Below, in pieces: positions 10,850 to 21,150 of a stretch of 64,000 bases of DNA. Both the position numbers and the translations under genes were made by a program. The stretch spans positions 7,381,286 through 7,445,285 of the forward strand of contig NC_060902.1 of NCBI RefSeq assembly GCF_014805685.1, in the 5' to 3' direction. The notes beneath the pieces are model-generated. The model made no database searches. It was given only the letters and a program-made list of their open reading frames with translations, and was not told the origin of the DNA. The DNA is from Silurus meridionalis (taxonomy: Eukaryota; Chordata; Actinopteri; Siluriformes; Siluridae). Each line of letters starts with the position of its first letter. Position 1 is the stretch's first letter.

Positions 10850-11646
10850 GCGTCAAAACGCTTTGGGAACGAGTATACAATCATGCCACAATCATGGGGC
10901 TGGGTGAGTGAGTGAGAACCATAAGGGACAGTGCAATGTCTCTTGAGTTGCAAAACAGGTCCACCTGTGCTCTGTAAGACCCCCGCCATATCCACTCCAC
11001 CACTTTGGGGTGGAACTTTCATTCCCCAGGCCTCAGCCCTTGCCTCGAATCTGCATCTGCTCTCCCATAGGACCACAAAAGGATCTGCCATGCCAGCCTG
11101 TATAGGGGGCGAGATCAGAGACTCCCTGTTTGTCGATGTAAGAGACCATCAATGTGCTGTCCATATGGACCAGCACATGGCGATCCCTCAGGTCTAGGAG
11201 GTAGTGTTTCAGAGCCAGAAACACAGCCAGCATCTTCAGGCAGTTTATGTGCCACGCGAGATGGAGCTTGTTTCACTGACCGCTCCCCACCCCGTAAGGG
11301 ATGCATCCATTGTTAGCATTACGCGACGACAAGGAACTCCCACGACGGGTCCCTGAGACAGGAACGCCGGTTCTTTCCACATATCTAGGGCTCGGAGGGC
11401 TTGCCGCAAGACCTTGATAGTAAGGAGTGGATTGTCCTTTCTGGAGAACCCTCTGTCTCTGAGCTACTACTGGAGGGGTCTCATGTGCAGGAGACCGAGT
11501 GGAATCACTCTGGATGCTGCTGCCATGAGTCCCAGCAGCCTCTGGGGCTGCTTCACAGTGAGTGACTGACCTTCTTTCACTCTCTTGACTGTCGTAAGGA
11601 TATCTTCGATCTGAGCAGGAGACAGTTGTGCCTGCATAATGGTAGA
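10850..11646 (-). pseudogene. DIRS RNase H-like region, broken
   Basis: Across shifting frames the minus strand reads GLMAAASRVIPLGLLHMRPLQ (about 11530-11470), MLTMDASLTGWGAVS (about 11320-11275), MLAVFLALKHYLLDLRDRHV (11233 onward), then FHPKVVEWIW and AQVDLF. These are the ordered signatures of the RNase H domain and following linker of DIRS pol. Several stops and frameshifts interrupt them. The sequence then runs into the internal complementary region near 10850, so the recombinase half is gone. Confidence 0.8.
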
Positions 11647-12129
11647 TTAAGCCAGTATCAACCAATCATCCATATAGTTCTGAATGCGAATGCCCCGAAA
11701 CCTGGGCAGGGTCAAAGCCATATCCGTGAATTTTGTGAAGGTGCGGGGTGAGAGTGCTAGGCGGAAAGGGAGGACCTGATAGTGGTAAGCTTTCCCCCTG
11801 AAAGCAAACCTCAGGGACCTCCTGTGAGCAGGAAGAATGTATATGTGGAAGTATGCGTCCTTTAGATCTTTCGTGGCAAACTGGTCCTCGGACCTGATCT
11901 GAGAAACGACCTGCTTAGGGAAGAGCATCCTGAACCTTAGCTTCATAAGTGAGTGGTTCCAGGAGCATAGATCTAGAACTGGATGCAAACCCCCCATCCT
12001 TCTTCGGAACTCCGAAGTACTGGCTGTAGAAGCTGACTCTCTAAACAAAGGAGGGACCACTTCTATGGCCTCCTTCCTCAGGAGAGTGCTTACTTCCTGT
12101 TTCAGGACCAGAGCCTGTGTGGGACCCAC
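11647..12129 (-). pseudogene. DIRS reverse transcriptase fragment
   Basis: The 160-residue ORF starts with a connector seen in DIRS pol proteins (LKQEVSTLLRKEAIEVVPP). It continues with RT motifs: LHPVLDLCSWN, TKDLKDAYFHI (first catalytic Asp), YQVLPFRLALSPRTFTK and IQNYMDDWLIL (catalytic YMDD). The usual PFGLxxxP is changed to PFRLALSP. A stop follows LILA directly, so the RT thumb and RNase H are cut off. DIRS RT copies genomic RNA into DNA that circularises and is integrated by a tyrosine recombinase. It is flanked by gag-like sequence upstream and RNase H downstream on the minus strand, all inside the inverted repeats at 10541-13180. Confidence 0.88.
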
Positions 12130-14568
12130 ACCGTGTTAAAACAGTGAGGAAAGGACCTGAACTGAATCAAGAAGCCCTTCTCTACTGTTCGTAGGACCCA
12201 CTGAGACACGTCCGGCAACCAGGCTGTCTCTGGCCTGTTCAGAGCGGCTAGAGCAGTACCCTGCAGCCATTAAAGCCTCCTGAGAGGCAGCGGGTCTCCT
12301 TCATCCGCTACGAGATAGGGTGGAGGTGGAGGAAGATACCTGCTGGAGGTGGGTGTGCCCTGAAGCACATCCTGTGAAGTGTGCAGATCCGGGAAAAAAG
12401 GGCAGACCCCGGCGTGGAGGCTGTGACGCAGGGCGCAGGAATCGCTTGTACAGCTTGCTGGGTGTGCGCTACTTCCGCTTCACATCCGGACAAGCTAACT
12501 TGAGCTTGGACACTGCCCAGTCACTACCTCCAAGAGCTCCTTATACAGCACAGGCTGGGAGGAGTCCATAGGCTCACTAGCTTTCATAATCTCTCGCTCC
12601 TCGGAGGAGAAATGTAGAGGGCCGCGCTGCTCGCTCTGGGGGGAACCGGCAAAGAAACCGCCAAAGGGCGTGCTTCCCCCAGGGAGCAAGTGCTAGATGC
12701 AGCATGTGAGGTGGGAGAAAGGGACGTGCCTGTCTCCATGTCTTCTGTCACATCTGCTTGCGAACCCCACAGCATCCGGCACCGCTTTGCCTCGGCAAGA
12801 GTGCTCTCTGCGAGCGGAGAGTGTGCATAGCCATATGGCTACAATGCGAGCAGTCAACTCCCTTGAGAGCCGACTGAGCATGCTCCTCTCCTAAGCAAAC
12901 GACACATCGGCTGTGTGTATCTCCACCTGAATAAAGCGGGCACAAGGAGGAACACACAGTTGAAAATTCTGCTTGCTTTAAAAACCCATGCTTGCACAGA
13001 TTTACACACAAAGCGCTTACCTGAACAAATAGAAGCTAGCGTTGGCTCCACTGCATGCGCATTTTGTAGCTTCCTGGTCGTGACGTCACCCCTCCAGTGA
13101 CGTCAGGCTTTGCCGTTGGCCGGATTTCACAAGTGATTCAGAGCGTGAGCAACGCGGAAGCTCGAGTTCCTGAAAGGGATCAACTATGGATAAAAAGTGA
13201 CATCTGACAGTCATGTGATGATGCATTCAAGAACATTCAAGAACAGCTACAAGGCACAACCACGTCCACTGTTTGGGAAATCGGACCATGCCGCCATCTT
13301 CCTCATGCCTGTTTACAATCAAAGGCTGAAACAGGAAGCTCCGGTTCAGAGGAAGGTCGCGCGCTGGACTGACCAATTGGTGGCCGCTCTGCAGGACGCT
13401 TTGGATGACGCAGACTGGGACATGTTCCAGCGCAGCTCTGATGACGTCAACATGTTTACGGAAGCGGTTGTGGGATTCATCGGGAAACTAGCGGATGATA
13501 CGGTGCAAAAAACCACCATCAGAATGTTTTCCAACCAGAAGCCGTGGGTGGATAAAACCATCCGCGACGCTCTGAGATCCCGCTCCGCTGCCTACAAAAC
13601 GGGGCTCGACACCGGGGACATGGATGAATACAAGGCTGCATCTTACAGTGTTCGCAGAGCGGTGAAAGTGGCGCTACGGGAGAAAACTTGAGTCACAGTT
13701 CCAACAAGGTGGCTCTAGGAGCCTGTGGCAGGGACTAAGAACAATAACGGACTATAGAACACCATCTTCCAGAATAGGGAATGCGGACGCTTCTCTGGCA
13801 GACGAGCTAAACACCTTTTACGCTCGTTTCGAGGCTGCAGCTAACCACGCTAGCGGCGCTAGAGGCACAACCAGCGTCGAGAGAGCCAAAGTGGTAAACA
13901 CGTTCACTATCTCAGAGCATGAAGTGAGGCGGGCATTCAAGAGAGTGAATACCAGGAAGGCAGCAGGACCAGATGGCATCACAGGTCGGGTTCTGAAAGC
14001 CTGCGCTGACCAGCTAGCACCGGTGTTCACTGAGATATTCAACCTCTCACTGGAACAATCTGTTGTCCCCTCATGTTTCAAACAGTCCACCATTGTTCCT
14101 GTCCCGAAGAATCCCCAGCTCACCTGCCTTAATGATTATCGGCCTGTAGCTCTGACCTCAGTAGTGATGAAGTGCTTTTAAAGACTGGTCAGGGACTTTA
14201 TCACTGCATCACTACCATACACACTGGACCCACTACAGTTTGTGTACCGTCAGAACCGTTCGACTAAGGGTGCCATTGCACATCTTCTCCACACTACAAT
14301 CAGCCACCTGGACCAAAGAAACGGGAATTATACAAAGATGCTGTTTGTGGACTACAGTTCAGCATTTAACACTATAATTACCTACACTCTCACCTCTAAG
14401 TTGGAGGTCCTGAGCCTGCCGCTGTGTCAATGGATCTCTAACTTCCTGACTGACAGACCACAAGCCGTACGGGTGGGAAAACACACTTCATCCATCCTCA
14501 CCCTCAGCACTGGAGCTCCCCAGGGTTGTGTTCTGAGCCCCCTGCTGTACTCACTGTACACATATGAC

Positions 14569-15556
14569 CAGTGTTGGGCAGTAACGTGTTACCGGTAACG
14601 CGTTACTTTTGACAGAAACTAATACTGTAACGCATTACTTTTAAAAATAAAGTAACTCCGTTACCGTTACCTTATGGTGCGTTACCCGTTACTTTTTAAA
14701 TGAATTAATTTCGGCTGAAGTGTAGATTACAGCCTAACCTGCTTACAGCAGCATCGCATTGTAGGATTGGTGGATGAACCACTGTAAATACGAAGAAGAC
14801 GCATTGTAGAATTGGTGGATGAACCTCTGTAAACATGAAGAAGACGCATTGTAGTATTGGTGGATGAACCTCTGTAAACACAAAGAAGACGCACTGTGGG
14901 CATGTCTCCGTTTATTCAGGTATGTGCGGCAGTAATGGCGAGTCGAGGCGAGAGCAAGACGAGTTTCTCAAAGTGGAAATAGGCTCATTATTTCACTTTA
15001 GTTGAGTATAAAGACAAAAACTTTTAAGTCAAATGTAAGTTGTGTCTTTCTGGTTCGAAGCTCGTATCTACTGCGATAAACAGCAACTCCAATCTGCCGA
15101 AGCTCCTTCAGAATCTACATGCCTCGACGAAGCTAGAAGCTAGAAGCTAACCCGGTGTTCTGTTTTCATACTTCAGCTGTGAAAGGAACATTTTTAAGAG
15201 CTCACAACAGCAGAAGCCACTTTAGTTTTTGATTGTGAATATATTATTCAGCTTGTTTTGTTATTTATTTCAGAAATCCTTGTGATATATTCAGTTTGTG
15301 CTGGTCTGACTTTAATAAAATAGTGTTTAAAAATTACTGTGTGTTTAAGTCAGTTTTGTGTTTGTGTAGACCATAACGCATAAAAGGGCATTAATGGGAA
15401 CATTAAAGAACGTTCTTTAAAAAAGTAACGAAAAAGTTACTTTTAACAGTAACGCGTTTTGGTGAAAGTAATCAACATAGTAACAAAGTTACTTTTTGAA
15501 TGAAGTAACGAATAACTGTAACTAGTTACTATTTTTCAGTAAAGAGCACAACACTG
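14569..15556. mobile_element. hAT-type MITE, CAGTGTTG family, copy 2, nested in the LINE
   Basis: Ends are CAGTGTTGGGCAGTAACG and, inverted, CAGTGTTGTGCTCTTTACTG. An exact 8-bp duplication CATATGAC flanks it at 14561-14568 and 15557-15564, and removing the element with one duplicate restores the LINE reading frame from LYTYD into CVATSNS. That proves insertion into a pre-existing LINE. It contains three 45-bp tandem units at 14755-14889. No transposase. Confidence 0.95.
14755..14889. repeat. Three 45-bp tandem repeats inside the MITE
   Basis: Units start CGCATTGTAG at 14755, 14800 and 14845, and a partial fourth (CGCACTGTGG) starts at 14890. Each contains ATTGGTGGATGAACC and a GAAGAAGA end. 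The homologous MITE at 5464-6143 has a single unit. Confidence 0.92.
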
Positions 15557-15997
15557 CATATGACTGTGTGGCCACTTCCAACTCCACCACCATCATCAAG
15601 TTTGCACAAGATGACACTGTTGTGGTGGGCCGGAACACCAACAACGATGAGACGGCCTACCTACAGGAGGTTAAAAACCTGGAGAGATGGTGCCAGGTGA
15701 ACAACCTTCTCTTGAACGTCAGCAAGACTAAGGAGTTGATCGTGGACTTCAGCACGAAGCAGGAGGGGTCATACCAACCGCTAAACACCAACGGGACCCC
15801 AGTGGAGAGAGTGGACAGTTTCTGGTACCTTGGTGCTCACATCACACAGGACCTGTCTTGGTCCTGTCACATCAACACCCTGGTGAAGAAGGCCTGGCAG
15901 CGTCTGTACCATCTGAGACACTTAAGGGACTTTAAACTACCCTCACAGGTGCTAAAGACTTTCTACACCTGCACCATTGAGAGCGTTCTTATTTACA

Positions 15998-16120
15998 TTT
16001 ACATTTGTGGCATTTAGCAGACGCCCTTATCCAGAGCGACGTACAAAAGTGCTTTGAGTCTCTAGTAATGAATAAATCTACACTGGTACGCAAGATTACA
16101 AACTTAATGGGTATACTTTT
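15998..16120 (-). mobile_element. Short LINE/SINE-tail insertion
   Basis: TTTACATTTACATTTGTGGC and the following CATTTAGCAGACGCCCTTA are the complement of the tail of the LINE remnant ending near 55820. The next roughly 70 bases (GTGCTTTGAGTCTCTAGTAA onward) have no match there. It interrupts the host LINE between the codons for TIESVL and GSITSWF. Flanks share only CTTA, so boundaries are approximate. Confidence 0.7.
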
Positions 16121-16823
16121 ATACTTATGGGTAGCATCACTTCCTGGTTCGGGAACAGCACCATGCAGGACAGGCGAGCCCTCCAGAGGGTGGTGCGTTC
16201 AGCTGAATGTACCATCCACACCGAGCTCCGTAACCTGCAGGACATCTACAGCACGTGGTGCCGGACCAGAGCCAGGAAGATTGTGAAGGACCTCAGCCAT
16301 CCCAACAATGGACTCTTTTCTTTGTTGCGTTCGGGGAAACGCTTCCGCTCCCTGAAAGCGAACACAAAGAGAATGAGGAGAGAAATTCGGAGTTTAAACC
16401 AGGAAACACCCAGGATCTAAAAAACTGGCCCACTCTCTGCATCATCAGACCTTTTTTCCCTGCACATATCTCACTTTTCGTGCTACGACACTTTAGACAC
16501 TGGATTCGCACAGCACAGTGCACTTTACATTTTATATTTTTTATACCACACCATTCCGCAGAAGGACACTTTACACCACACCTTACTGCACACGGTCACT
16601 TATGGACACATCTTTATATCCTCATATATTCTTATTTTTATATAGTTTTATACTTTATTTATCTGCCTTTTTCTTTGTTTTTATTTATTTTTTTTATTCT
16701 CCTTTTTCACCCCATTTTATTCACTCATGCCGGACCGTCGTAAAAAGCATTTCACTGCATGTCGTACCCTGTATGTATGTGTATGTGACAAATAAAATTC
16801 TATTTGATTTGATTTGATTTGAT

Positions 16824-17284
16824 GCAGTGGCTGATTAGATTTGTAGTCCAGGGCTATAAATCATGATAATTTGCTTTTTTCACTTAATACAATCAATACC
16901 CTTGCATGTAACTCTATTTGATTTTATTTCATAATTAATTTATTATAAATTTGCAAGACCACATTTGTCTGCTAACTAAGAGAAGCATCTTCTGTATCAT
17001 TCTCACTCACTTACTTCAATACTGCTTTGTCCTGTTCAGGGTTTGGAGTGGATCTGGAGTCCTTGGAACTCAGCCAAAGCTGTGCAAGTGTGGTGGAATA
17101 TACTCTGAATGGTATTCCAGTCCCATGCTCTAGTGATAGACATACATGATCCCATTGTAGAGAAAAAGCAAAGATATAACTATTTTTAAAATTAACTTTG
17201 AAAGTCTTAAATGGATAAAGCAAATAACAATTTTGCATTTTGATTTTAAAATGAAGTCTTCCTCTAAAGACATATTTAAAAATA
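16824..17284. other. Spacer, nothing recognised
   Basis: AT-rich sequence between the LINE tail and the Tc1 terminus; no supported feature. Confidence 0.5.
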
Positions 17285-18735
17285 CAGTGGGGCAAATAAG
17301 CATTTGATACACTGCCAATTTTTCAAGTTTTCCCACTTACAAAGAACAGAGAGATCTGAAATTTCTTTTGTAGGTACACCTCAACTGTGAGAGACAGAAT
17401 AAAAATAAAAAAATTCGGAAAGTCAAATTGTATGATTTTTAAATATTTAATTTCCAATTTATTGAATGAAATAAGTATTTGATCACCTGCCAACCATCAA
17501 GAATTCTGTCTCTTACAGACCTGTTAGTTTGTTTTTTAAGAAGCCCTCTTATCCTCCACTCATTAACTGTATTAATTGCACCTGTTTAAACTCGTTACCT
17601 GTATAAAGGTCACCTGTCCACACACTCAATCAATCAGTCTCCAACCGCTTCACTATGGGCAGAAACAAAGAGCTGTCTAAGGACACTAGGGACAAAATTG
17701 TAGACCTGCACAAGGCTGGCATGGGCTACAGGACAATAGGCAAACAGCTTGGTGAGAAGGCAACAACTTTTGGCGCAATTATTAGAAAATGGAAGAAATT
17801 CAAGATGACTGTCAATCTCCCTCAGACTGGGGCTTCATGCAAGATCTTGCCTCGTAAAGTATCAATGATCCTGAGAAAGGTGAACGATTACCCTAGAACT
17901 AAACGGAAAGACCTGGTCAATGACCTGAAGAGACCATCTGGATGATTCAGAGGAGGCATGGGAGAATGTCATGTGGTCAGATGAGACCAAAATAGAACAT
18001 TTTGGTATAAACTCCACTCGCCGTGTTTGGAGGAAGAAGAAGGTTGAGTACAATCCCATAAACTTAACCGTGAAGCATGGGGGTGAAAACATCATGCTTT
18101 GGGGGTGCCTTTTAAAAAATTAAGGGGACAAAAAAAGGGGACAGGACGACTGCACCATATTGAGAGGAGGATGGATAGGCCATGTATCAGTTTTTTAGGC
18201 GATTTTGGGCAACAACCTCCTTCCCTCAGTAAGCGCATTGAAGATGGGTCATGGCTTGGTCTTTCAGCATGACAATGACCCCAAAAACAGAGCCAGGGCA
18301 ACTAAGGAGTGGCTCCGTAAGAATTCAAGGTCCTGCAGTGGCCTAGCCAGTCTCCAGACCTGAACCCAATAGAAAATCAATGAAGGGAGCTGAAACTCTG
18401 TGTTGGCCAGTGACAGCCCCAAAACCTGAAAGATCTGGAAAAGACCTGTATGGAGGAATAGGACAAAATCCCTGCTGCAGTGTGTGCAAACCTGGTTAAG
18501 AACTACAGGAAACATTTACTGTACCAAATATTAAGTTGTATAAAATACTTATTACATGCAATTAAATGGAAATTAATTATTTAAAAATCATACAATTTGA
18601 TTTTCTGGATTTATTTTACATTCTGGCTCTCACTGTTGAGGTGTACCTACGAAAAAAAGTACAGAACTCTCCATTTTTTGTAAGTGGGAAAACTTGAAAA
18701 ATCGGCAGTGTATCAAATACTTATTTGTCCCACTG
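17285..18735 (+). mobile_element. Tc1/mariner element with both termini
   Basis: Left end CAGTGGGGCAAATAAGCATT, and right end is the inverted CAGTGGGACAAATAAGTATT, each next to TA (17283-17284 and 18736-18737). The repeats extend about 100 bp with mismatches (both include CAAGTTTTCCCACTTAC). Length of 1451 bp is close to a full Tc1 element. Confidence 0.93.
17655..18510 (+). pseudogene. Tc1-like transposase, degenerate
   Basis: [20 protein letters not shown] at 17655 starts the paired HTH DNA-binding region, which stays open to 17945. A deletion of roughly 150 bases then joins DLKRPSG to [19 protein letters not shown], so the second HTH and the spacer before the catalytic core are partly lost. 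The first Asp (WSDETKIE) and second Asp (FQHDNDPKN, about 18265-18295) can be read in different frames. The third acidic region (near 18350) is broken by a stop after SLQT and frame changes. Compared with the usual 340 residues this gene is clearly dead. Its N-terminal half is nearly the same family as the Tc1 transposase at 7603-8435. Confidence 0.9.
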
Positions 18736-19415
18736 TATTTGCAAGCTATGGATGAAGACCTTAAAAAATAACATTAAATTCAAGTAATTTATTGTTGTTG
18801 AATATACAACATCAAACACAAGTGTTTAGCAAGTCCCTGATAACTTATTGCCACTTAATAACTCTGCATTATTGAAATCTTTTAATTGCCTGATGGGAAA
18901 GTGATATATACATCATTATGTACATCATGGTGGTTTGCTGGAGGCAGTGCAGCGCTCCAGCAGTTTTGACAGAATGATTGCCTAAGCCACTATTATGAGG
19001 AGGAGGTAATTGCCTGTAAAAAAAAAAAAACAGCACAACGTGAGCTCCTAAACAGTCTGGGCCTAGAAAAATGACAGCAAAGCACAAACACCCCCCATGG
19101 AATATCAAATTATATCTGTGCTTTTATTCCCTCAGTGAATGCATTAATGGATCTCTGCTAGAGGAATGGCAAAATAAATGGCAATGGAGAATTGGATAAT
19201 GTACATCCCACATAAAAAGTATAGGAAAGACATTTTGCTTTCATTTCTTCTAGTTTTGGCAGTATGTTTAAATATATAAATACACAGTACAGTGCAAAAT
19301 ATTTTTTTATCTTTACAAAAAATAATACAAAATTTATGTTTTTAAATAACACATTTAAAAAAGAGCAGTTAATATGAATAAAATACTAAAAAAGTCAGCA
19401 TTTGGTGTACCAACT
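18736..19415. other. Spacer, nothing recognised
   Basis: AT-rich, with an A-run near 19019. No supported feature. Confidence 0.5.
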
Positions 19416-20793
19416 TTAAAAAGTTGTTACAGTAGTCTCATGTACACTTTCTATAATTTTTTTATACTTCACATACAAATCCAGAAGTGCTGGACTTAAT
19501 TGGTTTAAATAAAAAATGTCTGTCTTGCGATCCGAGACGGTGCAGTTCCCAAACCAGGTAGTGATGTTCAGGATGCTCTCAATGGTACCTCTGTAGAACA
19601 TCGTTAGGATGGGGGAGGGAGAAGGGCTTCTAAATATGTAGAGGCACCGCTGGGCTTTCTTGCTGATGGAGCTGATGTTGAGTGACCAGGTGAAGTTCTC
19701 TTCCAGATTCCCAAGGAATTTGGTGCTCCTCATCTCCACGGAGGATCTATTAATGTTCAGTGGAGAATGGCCACTCTGTGCTCTTCTAAAGTCAACAACC
19801 ATCTCTTTGGTTTTGTCAACATCCATAGAGAGTTTGTTGGCTTTACAACAGACTGTTAGTTGGTGCACCTCAGCACTGTATGCTGACTCATCATTCTTGC
19901 TGATGAGACCCACCACGGTCATGTCATCAGTAAACTTGATGATGTGGTTTGAGATGTGCATTGCTACACACTGGTGATTTAGCAGAGTGAATAGCATTAA
20001 GCTGTGCACACAGCCCCGAGGAGCCCCAGTGCTCAGTGTGGTGGTACAGGAGATGCTGTTCCTAATCCAGACTAAATGAGGTCTCCCAGTCAGGAGGTCC
20101 ACAATCCAATTAGGTGAGAGCCAGTTAGAGGGTCGTGGTGATTGCATCGTTCTTGAAATGGTTTGGAAAATATGCAAATTGCATGGGATCCAGTAAGGGT
20201 GATAGCTGGGTCTTAATGTGCCTCATGCGAGCCTCTCGAAGCACTTCATTACGATGGGTGTGAGTGTGACGGAACGATAGTCATTGAGGCAGGAGACTCT
20301 AGACTTCTTTGGCACAGAGACGATGGTCGTTGACTTGAGGCACTTAGGAATAACAGCGCTGCTCAGGAAGATGTTGAAGATGTCAGTGAAGACATCTGCT
20401 AGCTGTTCTGTACATTCCCTAAGCACATGTCAGGAATGTTGTCTGGTCCAGCAGACTTTCTTCGGTTAACTCTGCAGTTTTCTGAGTTTTTCTTACTTCA
20501 GCCATGGATAGACAGAGCACCTGTTTGTTGGGAGGAGGGGTGGTCTTCCTTGCCTCCACTCTGTTCAGCACCGTAAACTGGGCGTAGAAGTCGTTCAGCG
20601 CATCTGGAAGGGGGGCGTCACAATCACTAGCAGATAGAGTTGTCTTGTAGTTTGTGATTGCCTGGATGCCCTTCCACATGCACTGGGTGTCTCTGCCGTT
20701 CTGGAAGTGGCCGTGGATTCTCTTGGACTCTTTGAAGGCTCGGAACAGTTTGGCCCTTGTTGTACTTAAAGTCTCTAGACTTAAGCAGCGCAT
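19416..20793 (-). pseudogene. LINE reverse transcriptase remnant
   Basis: Three open segments: 20793-20419 (linker), 20426-20223 (RT start) and 20177-19416 (253 residues, RT palm to C-terminus). The last contains [37 protein letters not shown] (canonical PQGCVLSPLL altered), [14 protein letters not shown] (catalytic FADD changed to FTDD), [17 protein letters not shown] and [23 protein letters not shown]. The stretch with the first catalytic Asp (VDYSSAFNTI equivalent) is missing between 20223 and 20177. The copy is inactive. Confidence 0.87.
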
Positions 20794-21150
20794 GCACCTT
20801 TGTGGTCATTCTGGTTGGAGCATGAAGTGATGGTCTTGGAGATAGTCATCAATGGACTTTTCCAGTTAGTTTACTCAAAACAGTCCTGAAGAGAAGAGGT
20901 GACTCCTGCTGGCCAGGTTTTCAGCTGTTTTAGAAGTGTCTGACGAGCAGCCTATATGCTGGAATTAGCATGACAGAGATGTGTTCTGAGTAGCTGAGGT
21001 GGGGGCGGAGATCTGCACAGTATGTGCCGGGGATGTTTGTGTTAACAAGATCCAGCGTGTTCGCCCCTCTTGTTGCAAAGTCCACATGCTGTTGTAATTC
21101 TGTGTCTGTGTGTCTGTGTGTGTGTGTGCAGATGCACTGTTATGGTATGG
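19416..21150 (-). mobile_element. CR1/L2/Rex1-type LINE remnant, minus strand
   Basis: Read on the minus strand from 21150, the copy starts in the endonuclease (HVDFATRGANTLDLVNTNIP), continues through the linker (20793-20419, ending NDFYAQF) and RT start (20426-20223, ending [20 protein letters not shown]). It reaches the catalytic and C-terminal parts at 20177-19416. It ends near YVKYKKI without 3' UTR or tail, so both ends are truncated. It belongs to the same superfamily as the LINE at 13186-16823 but is a diverged subfamily. Confidence 0.85.

Larger units (their letters stand above)
10541..13180 (-). mobile_element. DIRS-type tyrosine-recombinase retrotransposon, internally deleted
   Basis: Inverted terminal repeats are clear. 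The block at about 10608-10730 (TCTGAATCACAAGT, ATCCGGCCAACAGCAAAGC, CTACAAAATGCACATGCAG) recurs as the complement at about 13040-13170. GGAACATCTCTAGGTTA at 10541 also recurs inverted at 10816-10832, the type of internal complementary region DIRS elements use instead of LTRs. Minus-strand order is terminal repeat, gag-like region (about 12900-12130), reverse transcriptase, RNase H-like region, then the second terminal repeat. The tyrosine recombinase and methyltransferase-like parts are missing. At 2.6 kb it is about half the length expected of a full DIRS element. Confidence 0.88.
13197..16420 (+). pseudogene. LINE ORF2 remnant (endonuclease C-terminus and reverse transcriptase)
   Basis: Pieces in order: 13197-13691 holds the endonuclease end (GKSDHAAIFLMPVY) and linker; 13891-14181 holds RT start (TRKAAGPDGITGRVLK, LNDYRPVALTSVVMKCF); 14242-14568 holds MLFVDYSSAFNTI (catalytic Asp) and LSTGAPQGCVLSPLLYSLYT; 15568-16017 resumes with IIKFAQDDTVVVG, NLLLNVSKTKELIVDF and YLGAHI; 16127-16420 holds the C-terminal SITSWFGNSTMQDRRALQRVVRSAE region. 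Defects are a frameshift near 13690, a stop at 14179, the hAT insertion after LYTYD, an extra Gln codon in the catalytic motif (FAQDD rather than FADD), and a second insertion near 15998. The intact protein would nick DNA and reverse-transcribe the LINE RNA at the target. Confidence 0.88.
13186..16823 (+). mobile_element. CR1/L2/Rex1-type LINE, 5'-truncated, twice interrupted
   Basis: The copy begins in the C-terminal part of the endonuclease region, runs through reverse transcriptase and ends with a 3' UTR and the repeated tail TTTGATTTGATTTGAT at about 16799-16823. It is interrupted by a hAT MITE (14569-15556) and by a small LINE/SINE-tail segment (about 15998-16120). The family belongs to the Jockey superfamily. 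Choosing between L2 and Rex1 from motifs alone is not safe. It directly follows the DIRS element ending near 13180. Confidence 0.88.

Noticed and set aside
12320..12894. Several plus-strand ORFs of 60-85 residues
   Set aside because: They are antisense shadows of the DIRS gag-like region on the minus strand.
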